Shown here piece by piece: positions 26,962 through 35,961 of a DNA stretch of 64,000 nt. The number at the start of each line of letters is the position of its first letter. The stretch's first letter is position 1. A model generated the notes under the pieces. That model was given only the letters and a program-made list of their open reading frames with translations. It made no database searches and had not been told where the DNA came from. Origin of the DNA: Thermoanaerobaculia bacterium (GTDB lineage: Bacteria; Acidobacteriota; Thermoanaerobaculia; Multivoradales; Multivoraceae); the NCBI GenBank assembly GCA_022822365.1, contig JAJEBV010000037.1:19327-83326 (forward strand), in the 5' to 3' direction. A program made the translations under genes and the position numbers.

Positions 26962-27909
26962 TTACTCCGCGAGCTGGAACGGAGTTGACCACTCCATCGT
27001 TCCCCAGCGGATCGTCAGCATCCCGCCGTTTCCGTTGACCTCCAGCAGTCCCTCGGTTTCTTCGACCGGTTCGGCGAGCGTCCTGAACGTCAGCGGAGTC
27101 TCGCCCGCGTCGTGTTCGGCCATGTGCATCGTGCCCCAGACATCGGCCAGGTGGTTGAAGACGAGCTTCCATCCGTCTCCTTCGCGCTTGAGCCAGAGGC
27201 TGTAGACGCCGGGGTAGGTCGGCCCATGATTGTGGGCGGCGATCTTGGCGTCCTCGAACGCCAGGTCGGCGTCCGTCCAGAACTTGAACGGTTTGCCGTA
27301 GATCGGTCCCAGCACTTCGCCGTCGGCGAGCGTCTCGAGTCGGTCGTAGTCGTGGCCGGGCGCCGGCAGCAGGTCGAAGCGGAGCCGGATCGCCTGATCG
27401 GCGATCTCGATCCTCGACGAGGACAGGTCGTCCGGTTCGCCGACCGGCTGGCGCGTGACGATGACGCCGGCGGCGTCTGCCGCCTCCTTCGTCATCCCCT
27501 TGACCTCGGCGTTGAAGAAACCGGCCTCCAGCTCGCCCCTGAGACCGTCGCCCTCCCGGGCGAGGTCCATCTCGACCGGAACGAGCTGGCCGCCCAGCTC
27601 GATGTCGAACTTGAGGTGGAGCCCGGTCTCTGTGCGGCTGATGTTCTCGATCTCGAGATCCGCCAGACGCGCCAGATAGAAGTCGGCGCTCGCCTTGCCG
27701 TCGTCGTCGGCGAACGTGATCAGGCTGTTGAGCGAGCCTTGCTGGGTCATCACTTCGAGCACCCACTCGCCGAGAAAGGGCTCGATCTCGGCGGTGTCGA
27801 TGCGGGGCGGCGGCTCCGGCGGTGCGTCCTGGCCCAAGAGCGGGACGCTCGCCAGGGTCAGCGCAGCGGCGATTGCGAGGGCGAGGGGGGTGTGTGGAAT
27901 GCGATCCAT
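26962..27909 (-). CDS. Exported DUF2911-like protein
   Basis: A 315-residue exported protein with signal peptide ALAIAAALTLASVPLLGQ. The first half (EPFLGEWVLEVMTQQGSLNSLITF) resembles a lipocalin-like beta-barrel. The second half (GKPFKFWTDADLAFEDAKI, HGPTYPGVYSLWLKREGDGWKLVFNHLADVWGTMHM) resembles DUF2911, a beta-sandwich domain of unknown function common in Bacteroidetes and Acidobacteria. No catalytic motif is apparent. The start ATG has GGAG upstream. The family assignment is from memory of its conserved W-x-L-V/I-F-N pattern and is moderately sure; the function is unknown. Confidence 0.65.
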   Translation of the reverse strand: MDRIPHTPLALAIAAALTLASVPLLGQDAPPEPPPRIDTAEIEPFLGEWVLEVMTQQGSLNSLITFADDDGKASADFYLARLADLEIENISRTETGLHLKFDIELGGQLVPVEMDLAREGDGLRGELEAGFFNAEVKGMTKEAADAAGVIVTRQPVGEPDDLSSSRIEIADQAIRLRFDLLPAPGHDYDRLETLADGEVLGPIYGKPFKFWTDADLAFEDAKIAAHNHGPTYPGVYSLWLKREGDGWKLVFNHLADVWGTMHMAEHDAGETPLTFRTLAEPVEETEGLLEVNGNGGMLTIRWGTMEWSTPFQLAE

Positions 27910-27947
27910 GGCCTGGTCTCCGTCCGTGGTTGCGGGCAGCGCCGGTC

Positions 27948-29144
27948 TCAGAAGTAGTCCGGCATGGAGGGCGGCGGACCGGCGAAGACCCGGTCGGCCT
28001 GATTGAGAGAAGCGGTCGGTCCTTTCACCTGGCCGAGCTCGGCCAGCCGGCGGGCGCTCAGGTGGCCGCTGTAGAGCGAGGCGAGAGCGCGGATGTCGAG
28101 CCGGAGAGCGTCCGCTCCGGCGGCGTCTCCGGTGCGGCTCGCTCTGGCTTCGCCGCCTCCGACCTCGAGCAGGAAGCCGCCGGCGTTGGCCGGCACGACG
28201 TCGTCCGTCAGATCCAGTTCGATCCGGGCCGTCGTGTCGGATGGGTATCCTCGCGAAGTGAGGGCGGCGCGGACGTCCACGATCCGCAGCATCCAGGTTT
28301 CGGCTACCGAGATCTCGGTACCGACCTCCGGCACTTCCAGGAGGAGCGAGTCGTCGAGGCCGCCGTACCAGGTGGCGTGGCGGGCGAGCGTCCGGCAGTC
28401 CGAGAACAGGGCGAGAACACGCCGCGCCGCCTCGCGGTTGGCGACCTGCACGTCGCGGACGTTGAGGGTGTAGGGATAGCGGGCCACCTCGCCGAGCGTG
28501 TAGACGACGTAGCCTTCGATGTCGCCGCCGCCGCCCGCCACGCCGTAGGCATGCACGTCGCGGCCGGCGGGGTGGCGGTAGACGCGATCCCAGATGTGAC
28601 TGTTGCGGTTGAGCCAGCCTGGGCGGTTCGAGGCCACATTGCGGTAGAAGCGCGCCACCGCATCCCCGTCGCGGCTCGGGTCGAGCGGGAGGATCTCGCG
28701 GGCCGACTCGATACGACCCAGCTTCGGAAGCGGCAGCCGGTACTGGTAGCGGTGGCCGGCGACCGCGTAGCCCACTCGTCCGTAGAGCGTGAACGTGGTC
28801 GGGTAGAGCGTCGAGACCGCGACGCCCTGGTCATGCATCTCGGCAAGCGCCGCCCTCATCATCGACTTCGCGACCCCGCGCCCTCGCGCGGTCGGACTGA
28901 TCGCCACGCCCGCGATGCCGATGTTGCGAATCGACCGGCCGCCGAAGAACTGGCCCATGTCGTAACGGACGAGGCCTCCCAGGACCTCGCCGCCCGCGCG
29001 CACGACCCGCACCTGTTCGCGCGTGTCCCGGAGCCAGGACAGGCAGGAGTCGAGCGGCGTATTGAACGCCAGCGCCTCGTTGCGGGCCAGGGCTTCCAGG
29101 TCCGCCTCGTTGCGGATGGCGCCGAAGCTGAGGCAATCGGTCAC
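27948..29144 (-). CDS. GNAT acetyltransferase, Eis-like
   Basis: A 398-residue protein, the usual length of Eis-type enzymes. The N-terminal GNAT domain has the acetyl-CoA-binding region IAGVAISPTARGRGVAKSMMRAALAEMHDQG, followed by LYPTTFTLYGRVGYAVAG. A second degenerate GNAT domain and a C-terminal SCP2-like domain follow, ending in Phe (SMPDYF). In Eis the terminal carboxylate is part of the active site, and the ending here fits. Eis proteins acetylate amines of aminoglycosides, peptides or polyamines. The GTG start is preceded by no Shine-Dalgarno sequence but by TAGACT with 8 nt between, so the mRNA may be leaderless. Confidence 0.8.
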   Translation of the reverse strand: MTDCLSFGAIRNEADLEALARNEALAFNTPLDSCLSWLRDTREQVRVVRAGGEVLGGLVRYDMGQFFGGRSIRNIGIAGVAISPTARGRGVAKSMMRAALAEMHDQGVAVSTLYPTTFTLYGRVGYAVAGHRYQYRLPLPKLGRIESAREILPLDPSRDGDAVARFYRNVASNRPGWLNRNSHIWDRVYRHPAGRDVHAYGVAGGGGDIEGYVVYTLGEVARYPYTLNVRDVQVANREAARRVLALFSDCRTLARHATWYGGLDDSLLLEVPEVGTEISVAETWMLRIVDVRAALTSRGYPSDTTARIELDLTDDVVPANAGGFLLEVGGGEARASRTGDAAGADALRLDIRALASLYSGHLSARRLAELGQVKGPTASLNQADRVFAGPPPSMPDYF

Positions 29145-29152
29145 GGCGTCGG

Positions 29153-29158
29153 AGTCTA
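29153..29158 (-). promoter_or_regulatory. -10-like TAGACT, leaderless arrangement for the Eis-like gene
   Basis: TAGACT on the minus strand ends 8 nt before the GTG start at 29144. Transcription would begin at or within a few bases of the start codon. No Shine-Dalgarno sequence or clear -35 is present. Confidence 0.45.
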
Positions 29159-29253
29159 CTTGCCTCTCCCCGATCCGCCTTGCATCCGTTCATGGAGTTG
29201 AGTCAGGATCCGGCGCGTCCCGGCTTCGGGCGTCTACCTGACGGGTTCAGAAG

Positions 29254-30213
29254 TTGACGGCGGTTGTTCGAACGGAGCGGCTGAGCAAGCACTACGGCGC
29301 AGTGACCGCGCTCGCCGGGGTCGACTTCGAGTGCCGCGCGGGCGATGTCGTCGGCGTCCTCGGTCTGAACGGCGCCGGCAAGTCGACTCTGCTCCGGATC
29401 CTGGCCGGCGAACTCCTGCCCAGCAGCGGCAGGGTCCAGGTAGGCGGCGTCGAACCGGGAGTCGACTCGCGGGCGATGCGTTCGCGGGTTGGCTACCTGC
29501 CGGAGGAACCGCCCCTCTACCGGGAAATGCGCGTGCGGGACTACCTCGGCTTCGTCGGGGCGCTGAACGGCGTGCCCCGCAACGAACTCCCGGGGCGCAT
29601 GGCCCTGGTGGCCGAGCGGGTTCACGTCGGCGACTGCCTGGACCGCGTGATCGGCGAACTGTCCATGGGCTACCGGAAGCGCGTCGGCATCGCTCAGGCG
29701 CTCCTGCACGAGCCCGACGTCGTCCTGCTCGACGAACCCGTCTCATCGCTCGACCCGGCGGAGATCGTCGGCATGCGGGAACTCGTCCGTTCGCTGGGCG
29801 GCCGGCGCACCGTGTTCACGTCGTCGCACCACCTGCGTGAGGTCCACGAAACCTGCGATTCGATCCTCGTCCTGCACGAAGGGGAGCTCCTCGCGCACGG
29901 CAGCCAGGAGGAACTTGGAGTTCTGGCTGGCCGCGAGCGGATAGAGGTCGAGGTGCGGGGAACGCCGGCGGAGGCGGCCAGCGCGCTTCCGGCTGGCGCC
30001 AACGTCGTCCACGCGGCGGATCCCGGTGGCGGCGTCTCGACTCTGACCCTCGAGCTGTCGGACGTGGAGCGTGAGGAGGTGGCTGCGGCGCTCGTACGAG
30101 GCGGCTTCGGCGTGCGGCGTCTGGAGCCGGTGCGCTCCGACCTGGAGCGTGTATTCCTCGACCTCGTTCGGGGTGAGGGCGGCGCCCGGACAGGCGGGGA
30201 GAGCGGAACGTGA
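29254..30213 (+). CDS. ABC-2 transporter ATPase, GldA-like
   Basis: A 319-residue ATPase: Walker A GLNGAGKST, signature LSMGYRKRVGIAQAL, Walker B VVLLDEPVSSLD, and H-loop TSSHHLREV. A C-terminal extension of about 90 residues resembles that of GldA/CcmA-type ATPases. It heads a four-gene cluster with an ABC-2 permease, a GldG-like protein and a DUF4340 protein, each overlapping the next by 4 bases. Related Gld-like clusters occur in many non-gliding bacteria; the transported substrate is unknown. The only possible start is TTG at 29254, because an in-frame stop lies 15 bases upstream. No strong Shine-Dalgarno sequence is seen. Confidence 0.87.
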   Translation: MTAVVRTERLSKHYGAVTALAGVDFECRAGDVVGVLGLNGAGKSTLLRILAGELLPSSGRVQVGGVEPGVDSRAMRSRVGYLPEEPPLYREMRVRDYLGFVGALNGVPRNELPGRMALVAERVHVGDCLDRVIGELSMGYRKRVGIAQALLHEPDVVLLDEPVSSLDPAEIVGMRELVRSLGGRRTVFTSSHHLREVHETCDSILVLHEGELLAHGSQEELGVLAGRERIEVEVRGTPAEAASALPAGANVVHAADPGGGVSTLTLELSDVEREEVAAALVRGGFGVRRLEPVRSDLERVFLDLVRGEGGARTGGESGT

Positions 30214-30932
30214 GCGCCGTCCTCCTGATCGCCCGCCGCGAGCTTCGCGCCGCCTTCGCCGGGCTCTACGGCTGGGCGATCCTGGCCCTGGTCCTGATGC
30301 TCGACGGCCTGTTCTTCAACGCGTACACACTCGGCAGTGCGCGCCCTTCGAGCGAGGTCCTGAGCCTTTTCTTCTACACGAACTTCGGCGTCACGATGGC
30401 GGCGGCGGTGTTCGTCACGATGCGCTCCTTCGCCGCCGAGCGGGAGCAGCGCACCCTGGTGCTGCTGCTGACCTCGCCCGCCGGCGACTGGCAGGTCGTG
30501 CTGGGCAAGTACCTGGGCGCGCTGGGTTTCGTGCTCTGCACCGTGGCCGCCGCGGCGTACATCCCGGTGATGGTCTGGCTCAAGGGCAACCTGGAGTGGG
30601 GCCAGGCCGCGGCCGGCTATCTCGGCATCGCGCTGGCGGCCGCTGTCTGTACGGCCATCGGGATCTTCTGTTCCGCCCTGGCGCCCAACCAGTTGGCCGC
30701 CGGCGTCGCCGCCGGCTTCCTGGTCACGCTGCAGGTGCTCTTCTGGCTTCTCTCGGGCATCAGCGAGCCTCCCCTGGACGGCGTGTTCGCGGCGATGGAC
30801 CTTTACCACGAGCACTTCGAGCCGTTCCAGGAAGGCGCTGTGCACCTGAAGACCCTGGTCTACGCGCCGACGGTTTCCTTCCTGTTCCTTCTGTTCAGCG
30901 TGCGCGTGCTGCAGGCGAGGCGGTGGCGGTGA
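30210..30932 (+). CDS. ABC-2 transporter permease, GldF-like
   Basis: A 240-residue membrane protein with about six TM segments: an N-terminal segment (LYGWAILALVLMLDGLFFNAY), VTMAAAVFVTMRSFAAEREQRTLVLLLTSPAGDWQVVLGKYLG, and later hydrophobic segments. This layout is typical of ABC-2 permeases. It starts with a GTG overlapping the ATPase stop (GTGA) and ends overlapping the next gene. It forms the channel part of the Gld-like exporter. Confidence 0.85.
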   Translation: MSAVLLIARRELRAAFAGLYGWAILALVLMLDGLFFNAYTLGSARPSSEVLSLFFYTNFGVTMAAAVFVTMRSFAAEREQRTLVLLLTSPAGDWQVVLGKYLGALGFVLCTVAAAAYIPVMVWLKGNLEWGQAAAGYLGIALAAAVCTAIGIFCSALAPNQLAAGVAAGFLVTLQVLFWLLSGISEPPLDGVFAAMDLYHEHFEPFQEGAVHLKTLVYAPTVSFLFLLFSVRVLQARRWR

Positions 30933-32845
30933 TCGGACCCCGGCGTTTCGCGCCCCTGTTGTGGCTGGTCACTTCGGCCCTGGTGCTGGCGGGAGGCCGG
31001 TTCGCGGGGCCCGGGGTTCTGCGCGGTCTGCTGCTGGGAGCTGCGGCGGGTCTCGCCGTCGTCGTCGTCGCTTCCAGCGCGGGTGAGTTCGCCGCCTCGG
31101 ACTCGGGAAGCGCCAGACGGCTTGCGGCGAGAAGAGCGATGGGCTTCTACGGCCTGGCGGCGTTGGGCCTGCTGCTGGGGCTGCTGACCATCTGGGGCGT
31201 CATCGATCAGCCGTCGTTGGACGACGACGGCGCGGCGTCCTGGCGGGCGGTACGAACGGTGGGGTGGTTGCTTGCGTGGTGGGTGGGGACCCTGGCGGCA
31301 GTTAGCGCCGACTGGGCCCGCTTCCGCGGCGGCGACCTGGAGCCGGGGCGGGTGCGGGCCGCGACGGCCGCCGGCCTGAGTCTGGCGCTGGCGGTGGCCT
31401 GGGTGTTCGCCGTCAACTACACCGCCGGGGAACGCGACCGGCTTTGGGAGTGGAGTGCCAGCAGCCGGGCGCGGGTGTCGGAGGCGACGCTGGAACTCGT
31501 GGGCGGGTTGCGCGAGCCGGTCGAGGTCGTCGCGTTCTTCCCGCCCGCGAACCAGGTGTTGCGACGGATCGAGCCCTTTCTCGACGAGGTCGCGGCTGCC
31601 GGGCCAGTCGACGTGAAGGTACTCGACCAGGCGCTCGAGCCGACGCGGGCCGGGGAACTCGGCGCGCGCGAGAACGGCCTCCTGTTCGTGCTGCGTGGAA
31701 GCGATCAGCGCAGGATCGAACTCGATCTGGACTACGAGCGGGCGAAGCGGAGTCTTGGCTCGCTCGACCGGGAGTTCCAGGAGGCGCTGCTCGAGATCGG
31801 CCGGGAACGCCGGACGCTGTACGTGACCACGGGTCATGGCGAGCGGGCCGAGGACGCGAACGATGCCGGCGAGCCGGGGCTCGGGAACGCCTACGGCATC
31901 CTGCGGGCGCTCAACGTCAGCACGCGGAACCTGCCGGTGGCCGACCTGATCCAGGACCAGCCGCCGGACGCCGGCGTCGTCGCCGCGTTCGGACCGACCC
32001 GGCGCTTCCTGCCCGAGGAGGTCGACAGCCTGCGCCGCTTCTGGAACCGCGGCGGCTCGATCCTCCTGCTGCTGGAGCCGGGCGTGGACCACGGCCTGGA
32101 GCCGCTGCTGGAGGAAATGGCCATACGCCGGCTGGAGGGCACGGTCGCGAACGACCGCTACCACCTGCGGCGGGACGGCGGAACGAGCGACCGGAGGCTG
32201 CTCCTGACCAACCGCTTCGGCAGCCATGCGACGACGAGCGACCTGTCCCGGGCGGCGAGCCGGATCGGCCTGGTGCTCGAAGGGGCGGCCGGCCTCGAGG
32301 GTGTGGCCGGCGGTCCGGCCCGTTCCAGCGTGCTGGTGCGGCCGATGACCGGGAGTTGGCTCGAACTCGACGGCGACTTCGAACGCGACCGCGAAGCGGA
32401 GCCGGACGCGGTCGAGGCGCTGGCGATGGCGTCGACCCTGCCGGTCGAGACGGCTGCCGAGCCGGACGCGGACATCCCGCCCGCTTCCGGAGGCGAGAGG
32501 TCGGAGAGCCGGGCCGTCGTCATCGGCGACGTCGACGCCCTGAACGATGACTACGTCTACGTTGCCGGTGCCGGGGCGATGTCGGCCAACGCCAAGCTCC
32601 TGCTCGACGCGTACGCGTGGCTGGCCCGGGAAGGTGAAGCGGCGGTAGCGAGTGTGCCCGGAGACGACGATCCCGTCCTGCAGCGGACGCGCGGGGAGTC
32701 CATCCGCTGGTTCCTGGGCACCGTGTTCGGCGTTCCGGTCGTCGTGCTGGCTGTCGGCTTCGTCTACGTCCGCCGCCGCCGGTCGGGCCGTGGCTCGGGC
32801 CTCGAAGGACGCACGACGGGTCCTGCCGGTGGAGACGGGTCATGA
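30929..32845 (+). CDS. GldG-like ABC-type uncharacterised transport protein
   Basis: A 638-residue protein with several N-terminal TM helices (LLWLVTSALVLAGG, LLLGAAAGLAVVVVASS, GLAALGLLLGLLTIWGV, AAGLSLALAVAWVFAVNYTA). A large soluble region fits the ABC_transp_aux family (VSEATLELVGGLREPVEVVAFF, TLYVTTGHGERAED, GGSILLLLEPG). A C-terminal TM helix is followed by an Arg-rich end. The domain resembles the IFT52/GldG fold. It is part of the four-gene exporter cluster. The start GTG 30929 is chosen because of the GTGA overlap; GTG 30923 is two codons upstream in the same frame and cannot be excluded. Confidence 0.82.
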   Translation: MIGPRRFAPLLWLVTSALVLAGGRFAGPGVLRGLLLGAAAGLAVVVVASSAGEFAASDSGSARRLAARRAMGFYGLAALGLLLGLLTIWGVIDQPSLDDDGAASWRAVRTVGWLLAWWVGTLAAVSADWARFRGGDLEPGRVRAATAAGLSLALAVAWVFAVNYTAGERDRLWEWSASSRARVSEATLELVGGLREPVEVVAFFPPANQVLRRIEPFLDEVAAAGPVDVKVLDQALEPTRAGELGARENGLLFVLRGSDQRRIELDLDYERAKRSLGSLDREFQEALLEIGRERRTLYVTTGHGERAEDANDAGEPGLGNAYGILRALNVSTRNLPVADLIQDQPPDAGVVAAFGPTRRFLPEEVDSLRRFWNRGGSILLLLEPGVDHGLEPLLEEMAIRRLEGTVANDRYHLRRDGGTSDRRLLLTNRFGSHATTSDLSRAASRIGLVLEGAAGLEGVAGGPARSSVLVRPMTGSWLELDGDFERDREAEPDAVEALAMASTLPVETAAEPDADIPPASGGERSESRAVVIGDVDALNDDYVYVAGAGAMSANAKLLLDAYAWLAREGEAAVASVPGDDDPVLQRTRGESIRWFLGTVFGVPVVVLAVGFVYVRRRRSGRGSGLEGRTTGPAGGDGS

Positions 32846-33864
32846 GTCGGAATCTCGCTCGTTCGCTCCGACCGGGATCGGTCTGGCGCTCGACCTGGTT
32901 TCACTTCGCTCTGCTGATCCTGGCGTTGAGCGGCGCCTGGCTGTCCTACCGCCTTCCCATGAACGACGATCGCTCCAGTGAGCCGGAGGGTGTGGTCGTG
33001 GTCCAGGCGGACGAAGGCGACATCGAGCGCCTCGTCTACGAAGGGTCGGGCGAGACGCTCCGGATCGAGGCCCGGGTGGACGCGGTCGGGCGCTGGTTCG
33101 CCGGCCGCGAGGGCCAGGACACAGTCTTCGTTGGCGGCAGCCGGGTGGAGCAGGTCTGGCGCGCCCTGGAACCGCTGCGCGCAGTGCGGATTCTGGACGG
33201 GGTCCGCGGGGAGAAGCTCGAGGAGCTCGAACTGATCGGCGAGGGCGCGACCGGGGAGTCTCTGAGCCTGACGGTCCGGGGAAGGGAGGTTCGGTATCGG
33301 CTCGGCGGCCGACCGTTCGGCGGTTCCGATCGATACGCGATGCGGGAAGGAGGGACGGGCGGCGTCCCCGATCCGGGAGCGCGGGTCGTCGTGCTGCCGT
33401 CGGAGGTCGCGGATCTGGGCGGCGGCGCGGCGCTGCTCATGGAGCGGCGCCTGCTGGCCGCTTCGCGGCCGGACGTGGCAGCCATGTCCCTGCGGAGGCC
33501 AGGCACCGGCGCGAGCGAGCTGCTCCGGATCCTCCAGCGCACCGGTTCGAACCCGAGCGACACCTACTGGACGGTGGACGGATCGGACGATGCCGACGCC
33601 GACGTCGCCACATGGGTCGACAAGTTCTTCCGGCTGTCAGTGTCGGCGTATCGCGGCGACGAGCCGGGGCCGGATTGGCGCCCCGAGGCGACGATCACGG
33701 TCGAGTCCCGCGAGGGGGGCGAGTCCACGCTCGAGATCTGGTCCCTGCGGGCCGAAGAAGGTCGGGTCTGGCTTGCCCGCTCACCCTTCACCAGGCTCGT
33801 CGCGGAGTTGAGCGCGTCGCTCGCCGAGGAAGTCTGCGCCGACCTGGACGGCCTGCTGCGCTGA
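32842..33864 (+). CDS. DUF4340 domain protein
   Basis: A 340-residue protein with one N-terminal TM helix (WFHFALLILALSGAWLSY) and an extracytoplasmic beta-rich region (GVVVVQADEGDIERLVYEGSGETLRIEA, FVGGSRVEQVWRALEPLRAVRILD) that fits DUF4340. This family almost always follows GldG-like proteins. Its ATG overlaps the stop of the GldG-like gene (ATGA), so it is the fourth subunit of the cluster. Function unknown; it may be an accessory part of the exporter. Confidence 0.82.
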   Translation: MSRNLARSLRPGSVWRSTWFHFALLILALSGAWLSYRLPMNDDRSSEPEGVVVVQADEGDIERLVYEGSGETLRIEARVDAVGRWFAGREGQDTVFVGGSRVEQVWRALEPLRAVRILDGVRGEKLEELELIGEGATGESLSLTVRGREVRYRLGGRPFGGSDRYAMREGGTGGVPDPGARVVVLPSEVADLGGGAALLMERRLLAASRPDVAAMSLRRPGTGASELLRILQRTGSNPSDTYWTVDGSDDADADVATWVDKFFRLSVSAYRGDEPGPDWRPEATITVESREGGESTLEIWSLRAEEGRVWLARSPFTRLVAELSASLAEEVCADLDGLLR

Positions 33865-33881
33865 GTCGCGTTTCCGGCGGG

Positions 33882-33887
33882 TACACT
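33882..33887 (+). promoter_or_regulatory. -10-like TACACT, leaderless arrangement for the F420-type LLM gene
   Basis: TACACT ends 8 nt before the ATG at 33896, with no Shine-Dalgarno sequence between. The geometry equals that of TAGACT before the Eis-like gene. Confidence 0.45.
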
Positions 33888-33895
33888 GCGCCGCC

Positions 33896-34732
33896 ATGGA
33901 TATCGGCATCTTCATCTTCCCGACCGGCGACTCGATACGGCCCGACGAGCTCGGCGCCGAAGTCGAGGCCCGAGGTTTCGAGTCGCTCTGGTTTCCGGAG
34001 CACACTCACATTCCGACCTCGCGGCGGAGTCCCTTCCCGGGCGGCGGGGAGTTGCCGCCCGAGTACTCCCGTTCCCACGATCCGTTCGTCGCGCTGACCG
34101 CGGCCGCGATGACAACGAAGAGAATCAGGCTCGCCACCGGCATCTGCCTGATCATCGAGCGCGACACGATCACCACGGCCAAGGCGGTGGCGAGTCTCGA
34201 CGTGCTCTCGAACGGCCGCTTCGTCTTCGGCATCGGCGGCGGCTGGAACCGGGAAGAGATGGAGCACCACGGAACGGACTACGCGACCCGGTTCGCGAAG
34301 CTCGAGGAGCAGGTGGCGGCGTTCAAGACGATCTGGACCGAGGACGAGGCGGAGTTCCACGGCCGCCACGTCGACTTCGATCCGATCTGGTCCTGGCCGA
34401 AACCCGAGCAGAAGCCCCACCCGCCGATCGTGCTCGGCGGCGGAACCGGCTACACCCGCCAGCGCGTCGTCGACTTCTGCGACGGCTGGCTGCCGATCGG
34501 AAGGGATACCGACGCGGTGCTGGAAGGCATCGAGGACTTGAAGCAACGTGCGGAGAAGGCCGGCCGCGCCATGGACACGATCTCCATCAGCGTCTTCGGC
34601 GCACCGCCGCAGCAGGACGTGCTCGATGCCTACGCCGAGGCCGCTGTGGACCGCGTCATCCTGCCGCTTCCGCCGCAGGGCAGGGAGAAGATCCTGCCGC
34701 GGCTCGACCGCTACGCCGCGTTGCGGACCTAG
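33896..34732 (+). CDS. LLM-class F420-dependent oxidoreductase
   Basis: A 278-residue TIM-barrel flavoprotein-like enzyme. MDIGIFIFPTGDSIRPDELGAEVEARGFESLWFPEHTHIP at the start and LATGICLIIERDTITTAKAVASLDVLSNGRFVFGIGGGWNREEMEHHGTD are typical of the putative F420-dependent subfamily (TIGR03619 type). The length is normal for that family. F420 use is inferred; FMN is possible. The stop overlaps the stop of the convergent YbdK-like gene in the palindrome CTAG (34729-34732). It is separate in sequence and size from the LLM protein at 19277. Its transcript may be leaderless. Confidence 0.85.
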   Translation: MDIGIFIFPTGDSIRPDELGAEVEARGFESLWFPEHTHIPTSRRSPFPGGGELPPEYSRSHDPFVALTAAAMTTKRIRLATGICLIIERDTITTAKAVASLDVLSNGRFVFGIGGGWNREEMEHHGTDYATRFAKLEEQVAAFKTIWTEDEAEFHGRHVDFDPIWSWPKPEQKPHPPIVLGGGTGYTRQRVVDFCDGWLPIGRDTDAVLEGIEDLKQRAEKAGRAMDTISISVFGAPPQQDVLDAYAEAAVDRVILPLPPQGREKILPRLDRYAALRT

Positions 34733-35880
34733 CGGTCGGCGGCGGTCTCCTTGACCAGTAGGTCGACCACTTCCCGCAGCGCCTCTTCCTTGCTCGCTCC
34801 CTCGACCAGACGCAGCCGGTAGAGGTCGAGCTGCCGGTCGGCGCTGGAGCCTTCGCGGACGATCGACAGGCTGTGCCGGAGTTCCGGCTCGCAGCCGAGG
34901 GCGCGGGCGTCTTCGGCGAGTTCGTCTGTGAGTTCCTGCAGTTCGTCGGCGATGTCGATGCGGCCGCCGCGCCGGGTGTCGCCCAGGAAGGCCAGCAGGC
35001 CGTAGCGCTGGGCGAGCCACTTGTTCTCGACGATGATCTCGGTCGGCGGCTCGGGCGGCAGCGTGCCTTCCCGGTCGTGCCGCGCCAGCATCCGGATCAG
35101 GGAGGCATAGAGAGCGACGATGCACATCGCGTCCTCGATCGCCGGACAGGTGTCACAGATTCGAAGCTCTACTGTCGGGAACTTGTGGGACGGACGGATG
35201 TCCCACCAGATCTCGCTGCCGTCGGCAATGAACGCCATGCGCTGGTACTCGCCGACAAGCGCCTCGTAGTCGGCTCGGGAGGCGAGTGGCCCGGGGATGC
35301 TGGTGCGGGGCATCGCCTCGAAGAGATTCAGCCGGTTGCACTTGAACCCCGACTCGCGGCCCTTGCCGAACGGCGACGAGGCGGAGAGCCCGATGAACAG
35401 GGGCAGGTAGCGCCGGAGCGCCGTCATGACGCGGACCCGGGTGTCGAAATCCCCGAAGCCGGCGTGCACGTGCATGCCGCAGATGACCAGGCGCCGGACC
35501 GTCTCCTGGTAGGTGGAGGCGAACTGCCGGTAGCGTTCCTTTGGCGTCGGAAGCTGGGCTTCCCAGGCCGCGAACGGATGGGCCGAGGCGCCGATCACGG
35601 CCGCGCCGTGGGCTTGCGCCGCCTCGATGACGAGCCGGCGGGACGCCTTCAGGTCCTCGCGCACGCCGGTAACCGAGTCGTGGACGGCGGTGTTCGTTTC
35701 GATCTGGGAGCGAAGGAACTCCCGGACCACCTGCTGGCCGCCGGCGGCCGCGCTGCAGGCTTCGAAGATGCCGGGATCGGGATCGCTCAGGAGGTCGCGC
35801 GAGTCCGGATCGACGAGGAAGAGCTCCTCCTCGACACCGAGGGTGATCGTGACGTCGTCGCCGTTCGGGTAGGGGCTCAT
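34729..35880 (-). CDS. ybdK: Carboxylate-amine ligase, YbdK/GCS2 family
   Basis: A 383-residue member of the glutamate-cysteine ligase type 2 family. The start ITLGVEEELFLVDPDSRDLL carries the characteristic G-x-E-x-E metal/ATP-binding motif. Further landmarks are SQIETNTAVHDSV, GASAHPFAAW, ICGMHVHAGF and LSASSPFGKGRESGFKCNRLNLFEAMPRTSIP. Members have weak glutamate-cysteine ligase activity; the in vivo substrate is uncertain. The start ATG lacks a Shine-Dalgarno sequence but has TAGAGT with 9 nt between. It converges on the F420-type LLM gene with a 4-bp stop overlap. Confidence 0.87.
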   Translation of the reverse strand: MSPYPNGDDVTITLGVEEELFLVDPDSRDLLSDPDPGIFEACSAAAGGQQVVREFLRSQIETNTAVHDSVTGVREDLKASRRLVIEAAQAHGAAVIGASAHPFAAWEAQLPTPKERYRQFASTYQETVRRLVICGMHVHAGFGDFDTRVRVMTALRRYLPLFIGLSASSPFGKGRESGFKCNRLNLFEAMPRTSIPGPLASRADYEALVGEYQRMAFIADGSEIWWDIRPSHKFPTVELRICDTCPAIEDAMCIVALYASLIRMLARHDREGTLPPEPPTEIIVENKWLAQRYGLLAFLGDTRRGGRIDIADELQELTDELAEDARALGCEPELRHSLSIVREGSSADRQLDLYRLRLVEGASKEEALREVVDLLVKETAADR

Positions 35881-35889
35881 CGTCGGCGG

Positions 35890-35895
35890 ACTCTA
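35890..35895 (-). promoter_or_regulatory. -10-like TAGAGT, leaderless arrangement for the YbdK-like gene
   Basis: On the minus strand TAGAGT ends 9 nt before the ATG at 35880; the intervening bases are GC-rich and contain no Shine-Dalgarno sequence. Confidence 0.4.
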
Positions 35896-35936
35896 CGCCG
35901 TCTGGCGCCCGTGGGCGAACTCAGTAATGGCGAGCC

Positions 35937-35954
35937 GCGGCCCTTTCGGGCCGC
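35937..35954. terminator. Strong GC hairpin after the symporter gene
   Basis: GCGGCCC-TTTC-GGGCCGC, extended by flanking GCGA/TCGC pairing, lies 8 bases beyond the stop of the minus-strand symporter gene and before the next gene. The stem and loop sizes equal those of the dispersed 7-4-7 hairpins, but the sequence and flanks differ. No T-run follows, so intrinsic termination is uncertain. Confidence 0.4.
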
Positions 35955-35961
35955 GTTCGCT